Source: Eumeta japonica
Taxonomy: Eukaryota > Arthropoda > Insecta > Lepidoptera > Psychidae
DNA length: 64,000 nt
Assembly (NCBI GenBank): GCA_005406025.1
Contig: BGZK01000144.1
Span: 1-64,000, forward strand
Direction: 5' to 3'
Shown: one piece after another, positions 60,640 to 64,000 of the stretch
Numbering within the stretch: position 1 is the first letter of the stretch
Layout of the letters: every line of letters begins with the position of its first letter
The notes under the pieces: model-generated
The model's database searches: none
Told to the model about the DNA's origin: nothing
Seen by the model: the letters and a program-made list of their open reading frames with translations, nothing else
Position numbers and translations under genes: made by a program

Positions 60640-60675
60640 GGAGTCGGTGTCTATTGCTAGATAGACACCGACTCC
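60640..60675. repeat. Perfect hairpin, 15-bp arms, at a LINE breakpoint
   Basis: GGAGTCGGTGTCTAT at 60640-60654, loop TGCTAG, exact inverse at 60661-60675. The right arm overlaps the end of readable endonuclease coding sequence. Confidence 0.9.
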
Positions 60676-60925
60676 AGTGGTGTTTCCTTTTCCGTTATTT
60701 TGTATTCCGATTTGGCCATTAAAATTTCCCGTTAATATGACGTTTTTGTCAGTGGTTTCGATGTTATTCGAGGTCTTTGTAGAATGTATCGATTATTATA
60801 AGGTCTTACTGTTTTTCTAATTCTGTTGGTTGATACGCTTGGATAATGGACTATTCTTCTCCTTTTTCTTCGGTTAGTTTTATGTTAAGGATTCCGATGC
60901 GTTCAAAGAGAATTACAATATCAAA
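60655..60925 (-). mobile_element. RTE-type LINE, endonuclease fragment
   Basis: On the minus strand it reads GILNIKLTEEKGEE, SIIQAYQPTELEKQ and, one frame over, NVILTGNFNGQIGIQNNGKG. This is the apurinic-type endonuclease of LINEs, whose usual box is IIMGDFNGQIG. The catalytic Asp of GDFN is Asn here and there are stops. It most likely belongs to the same insertion as 58045-59700. Confidence 0.75.
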
Positions 60926-61129
60926 TACATATATATATATATGTCATTTTTTCAACAAGTTTTTCTATTTTATAGGTAGTGATATAATTCCATTTTTGTA
61001 AAAATTTTAGAACTTTTAATCAAAAAACTGTGACAAACAGTTTTAACAGTTCTCTCTTAATGTTAATCTAACACTACCTATGTAATTATGAAGAGACCGA
61101 AATAGGTGAAAATCCGAGGGAGAGAGAAA

Positions 61130-61975
61130 ATAAAAATTAGGTCAAGATGGCACTTCCCAACCAAGCTCTTTCAATATTTTCTTAGTGTTTAAAAATGTGT
61201 GTGGTCTGGCGTTATCATTGTGAAAAACTACACCCTTCCTGTTGATCAATTGCGGCCGATTTTTTTTCTACTTCTTCCTTGAATTTCATCAGCTGTTGGC
61301 AGTAGAGATGCGAAATGAGGCTTTGCCCGGCGGTAAAAGCTTATAATGAATAATGTCCTTCCAATTTCACTATGCACATAGCATCAACATATTGAAAGTT
61401 AATCCGGGTTTTTCTAGAGTCTATGGAGTTTGCTTGCCTTTTAACCTTGAACTTTTTTGCTCGTACTTGTTGCAAATAATTTATTTTTCATCACCAGTGA
61501 TCAATCTTTTAAAAAACGATTCCGTTTCATTACATTTCAATAGATAATCGGAAATTAGTGCACGATTCATTATATTTCTCTCTGAGTCGTGTAGAACCCA
61601 AATATCGAGCTTTTTTGCATATCCAGCTTTATTCAAATCGGTTGAAATTATTTTGTTGTCAATTTCCAGCTCTTAAGTTACGTCGCAAGAACTAATATGC
61701 CGACCTTGTTCTATTTTTTCCAAAATGGCATCGATTTTATCCATAATGGGTTAACCAAAGCGAGGTTCATCTTTGACATCAAAGTTACTATAATGAAAAC
61801 GCTTGAACCAGTTTTGTACTACTCTTCCGCCAATGTATAAGTCTATAAATATCACAATTTTTTTTTCGCGGCTTGTCCTATTTCTTTTTTGTAATAAAAT
61901 TTCATAATACATCGAATTTTTGAGTTAAACTCACTCATTGCAGTGGACAGGAAAACAATAGAATAACGGCGGGAC
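61130..61975 (-). mobile_element. Mariner transposon remnant 4, 3' truncated
   Basis: The minus strand starts MSEFNSKIRCIMKFYYKK at about 61940 and reads VVQNWFKRFHYSNFDVKDEP, KIDAILEKIEQGRHISSCDV, LDIWVLHDSERNIMNRALIS and LITGDEK (first catalytic box). It then reads KDIIHYKLLPPGK and VVFHNDNARPHTFLNTKKIL (second catalytic aspartate) to ELGWEV, where it ends near 61145. The third catalytic aspartate and the 3' end are missing. The wording is that of the cecropia-type mariner subfamily as I remember it. Several stops are present. Confidence 0.8.
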
Positions 61976-61979
61976 ACTG

Positions 61980-63040
61980 TTTTGCTTTTTGTTTTTCTTA
62001 TTTTTGCAAGTTATCTATTTAATGGTATCAAAACTAGCCAGATAGGAACAGCACAACCAAAGCCATTTTAGTGCAACTTTTTACATATAAAGTAAAAAAA
62101 ATCTTTTTCCCCGTCCTAATATACTAATTGTATTTTATAAGCAATCGTTTTTAATAATCATAATATTCACATCTATTTATAAGCGACCTAGTTTGATGGA
62201 CTTTATACTTTTCACGAGGACTTCAAACTCGAAACTTGTCTGCAGAGCTTAAATCTAATCAACCAAAATAGAGTAAATTTTAAAACCGTACATCATCTAA
62301 TTTTTAAATTAATCAAGCATCCAATAATCACTAAAATATAATTGATATAAAAAAATCTTTACCTTAGTTTGTCTTATACGGATTTAATTTCAAAATATGC
62401 TCCTGGTCCATAAGTCACGTTGATCCAGTGCACGAATAGAATAGTTAATTGTAGACTTATAACGACTAAATTTGAAAACAAAAATGAAACCGGTTAAAGC
62501 ACAAAGAAAGCATAATTTGCATAAACCATAATTATAATATAGCACAAAGTATAATTAATAATATAATATAAGAAAGTAATATAAGCTTTATGCTTCATTG
62601 AATAATTGATATATTCTTTGTTATCTGAAATGCTCAAAATGTAATTTTATATGCATCGTATAGTACAAATACTAAAATCGGCGTCAGTGTTTCGTGGTTA
62701 GATCGTAGATGTAATCCCTAAAACTTCTCAAAAGGGCAGTGAGAACCCAGTGATTAAAATTATTACCTTCATACCTTTTGGTATGAATGTAATAATTTTA
62801 ATAAATGAAATGAAATGGTAATAGTTTATTTTGCTCAAGTAGTTTCTTATTAATTAAATGATTTTTAGTATCAGCTTAGTAGTTCGATTTAATAGTAAAA
62901 ACATGCACACCACGTCACATATGAATTCTAGTTTCTTTTTTAGAAGTCTTCCCGTTTTCTACTATAATATATCGCGATATGTTAAAACATGCAAAAAAAA
63001 CTTAACAAAACATCTACTCATTTTTATATAGGGTGGAATC
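61980..63040. other. AT-rich interval without a gene
   Basis: Holds only the hairpin at 62756-62799. Confidence 0.45.
62756..62799. repeat. Hairpin, 20-bp arms with one mismatch, TTTT loop
   Basis: AAAATTATTACCTTCATACC at 62756-62775, loop TTTT, and inverse GGTATGAATGTAATAATTTT at 62780-62799 with one C/A mismatch. It is followed by AATGAAATGAAATGG. Confidence 0.9.
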
Positions 63041-63042
63041 AA

Positions 63043-63318
63043 TCTTTTCGTAAGTATTCATAATCTTCTACTTTTTTAGAACAATTTTTCCAAAGTAACT
63101 ATAACAAATATGTATTATTGAAGATATGATTATAAATAATACAAAATAATATAGACAAAACCCTACGAAATACTCGGCCAGAAGGCGCCCACGCGCCGCG
63201 CCCGGGGACTTGACGAATTCGAATTCTGCCTCGCACTCGAGCTATCGATGCATTATTTTTAAAGAATTTATCTAGTAACTTATCTACAAATGACACTTTA
63301 TGTTGTCAGTGACGTAAG
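63043..63318. mobile_element. MITE, partial second copy
   Basis: Matches the left half of 50321-50889: TATTCATAATCTTCTACTTT, CCAAAGTAACTATAACAA, ACTCGGCCAGAAGGCGCCCA, ATTATTTTTAAAGAATTTAT and GACACTTTATGTTGTCAGTG. It has about 25 extra bases around 63211-63240 and no right inverted arm. Confidence 0.75.
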
Positions 63319-64000
63319 GTCCCCGAAAGTAATAATAAATTAGTTATTAACGTCTTTGAATATGGATAGCACGTCTACTGTCTTTTTTTTTTAATATGCG
63401 CAGTACTATTTTGTTAAAACGCGAAAACGCTTACTCTCTTGCCTCTTACTTGCTGTCAAAAATTGCACAAAAATTCTCAATATTTGTTCTTCTCAATGTG
63501 AAAAGATTTCAGTCGTACGTCCACCACGGTGATCACAAGTTTGCGCCACAATAGACAAATTAGCACGTAAACAACACAGCATGCAATATTACTTATGAAC
63601 TCGTAGGTTGTTGACTGTCAGGCTAAGTTTCACTATAAAGTTTTAGCGCCGCGGCGATGTCAGCTCTGCAAACTTCCCAACAATAAATAATGTTTGCATA
63701 TTCGATAGCAGTAAAGGGCGATTTTATTTAAGCAGTTAAATATTAATCACACACAATCTTAGTTTTAAAAACGTCCACATCGTAAACGTAATACTTATAC
63801 TACAACTGTAACCTAACATAGTCATTAAAAAAACATCTCTACCGTAAAACAATAAAAAATAGCGAATAAACAAAATAATTTAGGTATGGATATAATTTCA
63901 ACGTTCAAACACACCAAATGTCGCGATACCCCGCCCGCTGCGCCGCCGTCGCCACGTCCCCCAGGTGGCAACTGGACAGGTAGCGCAGAGGCGAGACGAC
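63319..64000. other. AT-rich sequence turning GC-rich at the window edge
   Basis: No gene recognised. The last 100 bases (GCCCGCTGCGCCGCCGTCGC and onward) are strongly GC-rich and could start an exon or promoter island outside the window. Confidence 0.3.

Noticed and set aside
63201..63252. Cluster of SmaI, EcoRI (two), XhoI and ClaI sites resembling a polylinker
   Set aside because: It lies inside the partial MITE copy and both sides align with the 50 kb copy. The extra bases are probably natural variation.

Overview
This is eukaryotic, AT-rich DNA from an insect. One gene is clearly a member of the insect gustatory receptor family. The LINE and mariner remnants resemble families I know best from moths and butterflies, so Lepidoptera is my inference; insect is firm. 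There is no bacterial-style operon structure. Almost all open frames outside the genes named here are chance frames.

The only recognisable host protein gene is a gustatory receptor at 9105-12964 on the plus strand. It has four exons and codes for about 396 residues, ending in the family signature TYhhhhhQF. Its first exon changes reading frame twice and the third intron has no GT donor, so it is either a decaying receptor or a gene carrying assembly indels.

Most of what can be read elsewhere is transposon debris. LINE pieces lie at 1-745 (ORF1), 2560-3480, 10575-10905 (inside Gr intron 1), 31510-33894, 53385-53510, 55880-56835, 58045-59700 and 60655-60925. Four unrelated mariner remnants lie at 26650-26990, 46180-47185, 48865-49790 and 61130-61975. 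Terminal-inverted-repeat (TIR) elements lie at 3823-4760, 32182-33085, 41104-41495 and 50321-50889, with a partial copy at 63043-63318. The 32.2 kb element sits inside the 31.5 kb LINE and splits its catalytic FADD box.

Two degenerate tandem arrays (17.2-17.8 kb and 34.7-35.1 kb), several dispersed repeat families, microsatellites and many near-perfect short hairpins make up much of the rest. A degenerate U2 snRNA-like copy lies at 29644-29760. GC-rich islands recur through the otherwise AT-rich sequence (7.0, 21.0, 25.3, 30.3, 37.1, 38.0, 39.6, 50.7, 51.8 and 63.9 kb) and are the best candidates for unrecognised regulatory DNA.

I found no multi-gene system. The most unusual signals are the frame-broken receptor, the U2-like copy, the nested insertion at a catalytic motif, and the set of perfect palindromes, one of them at a LINE breakpoint.
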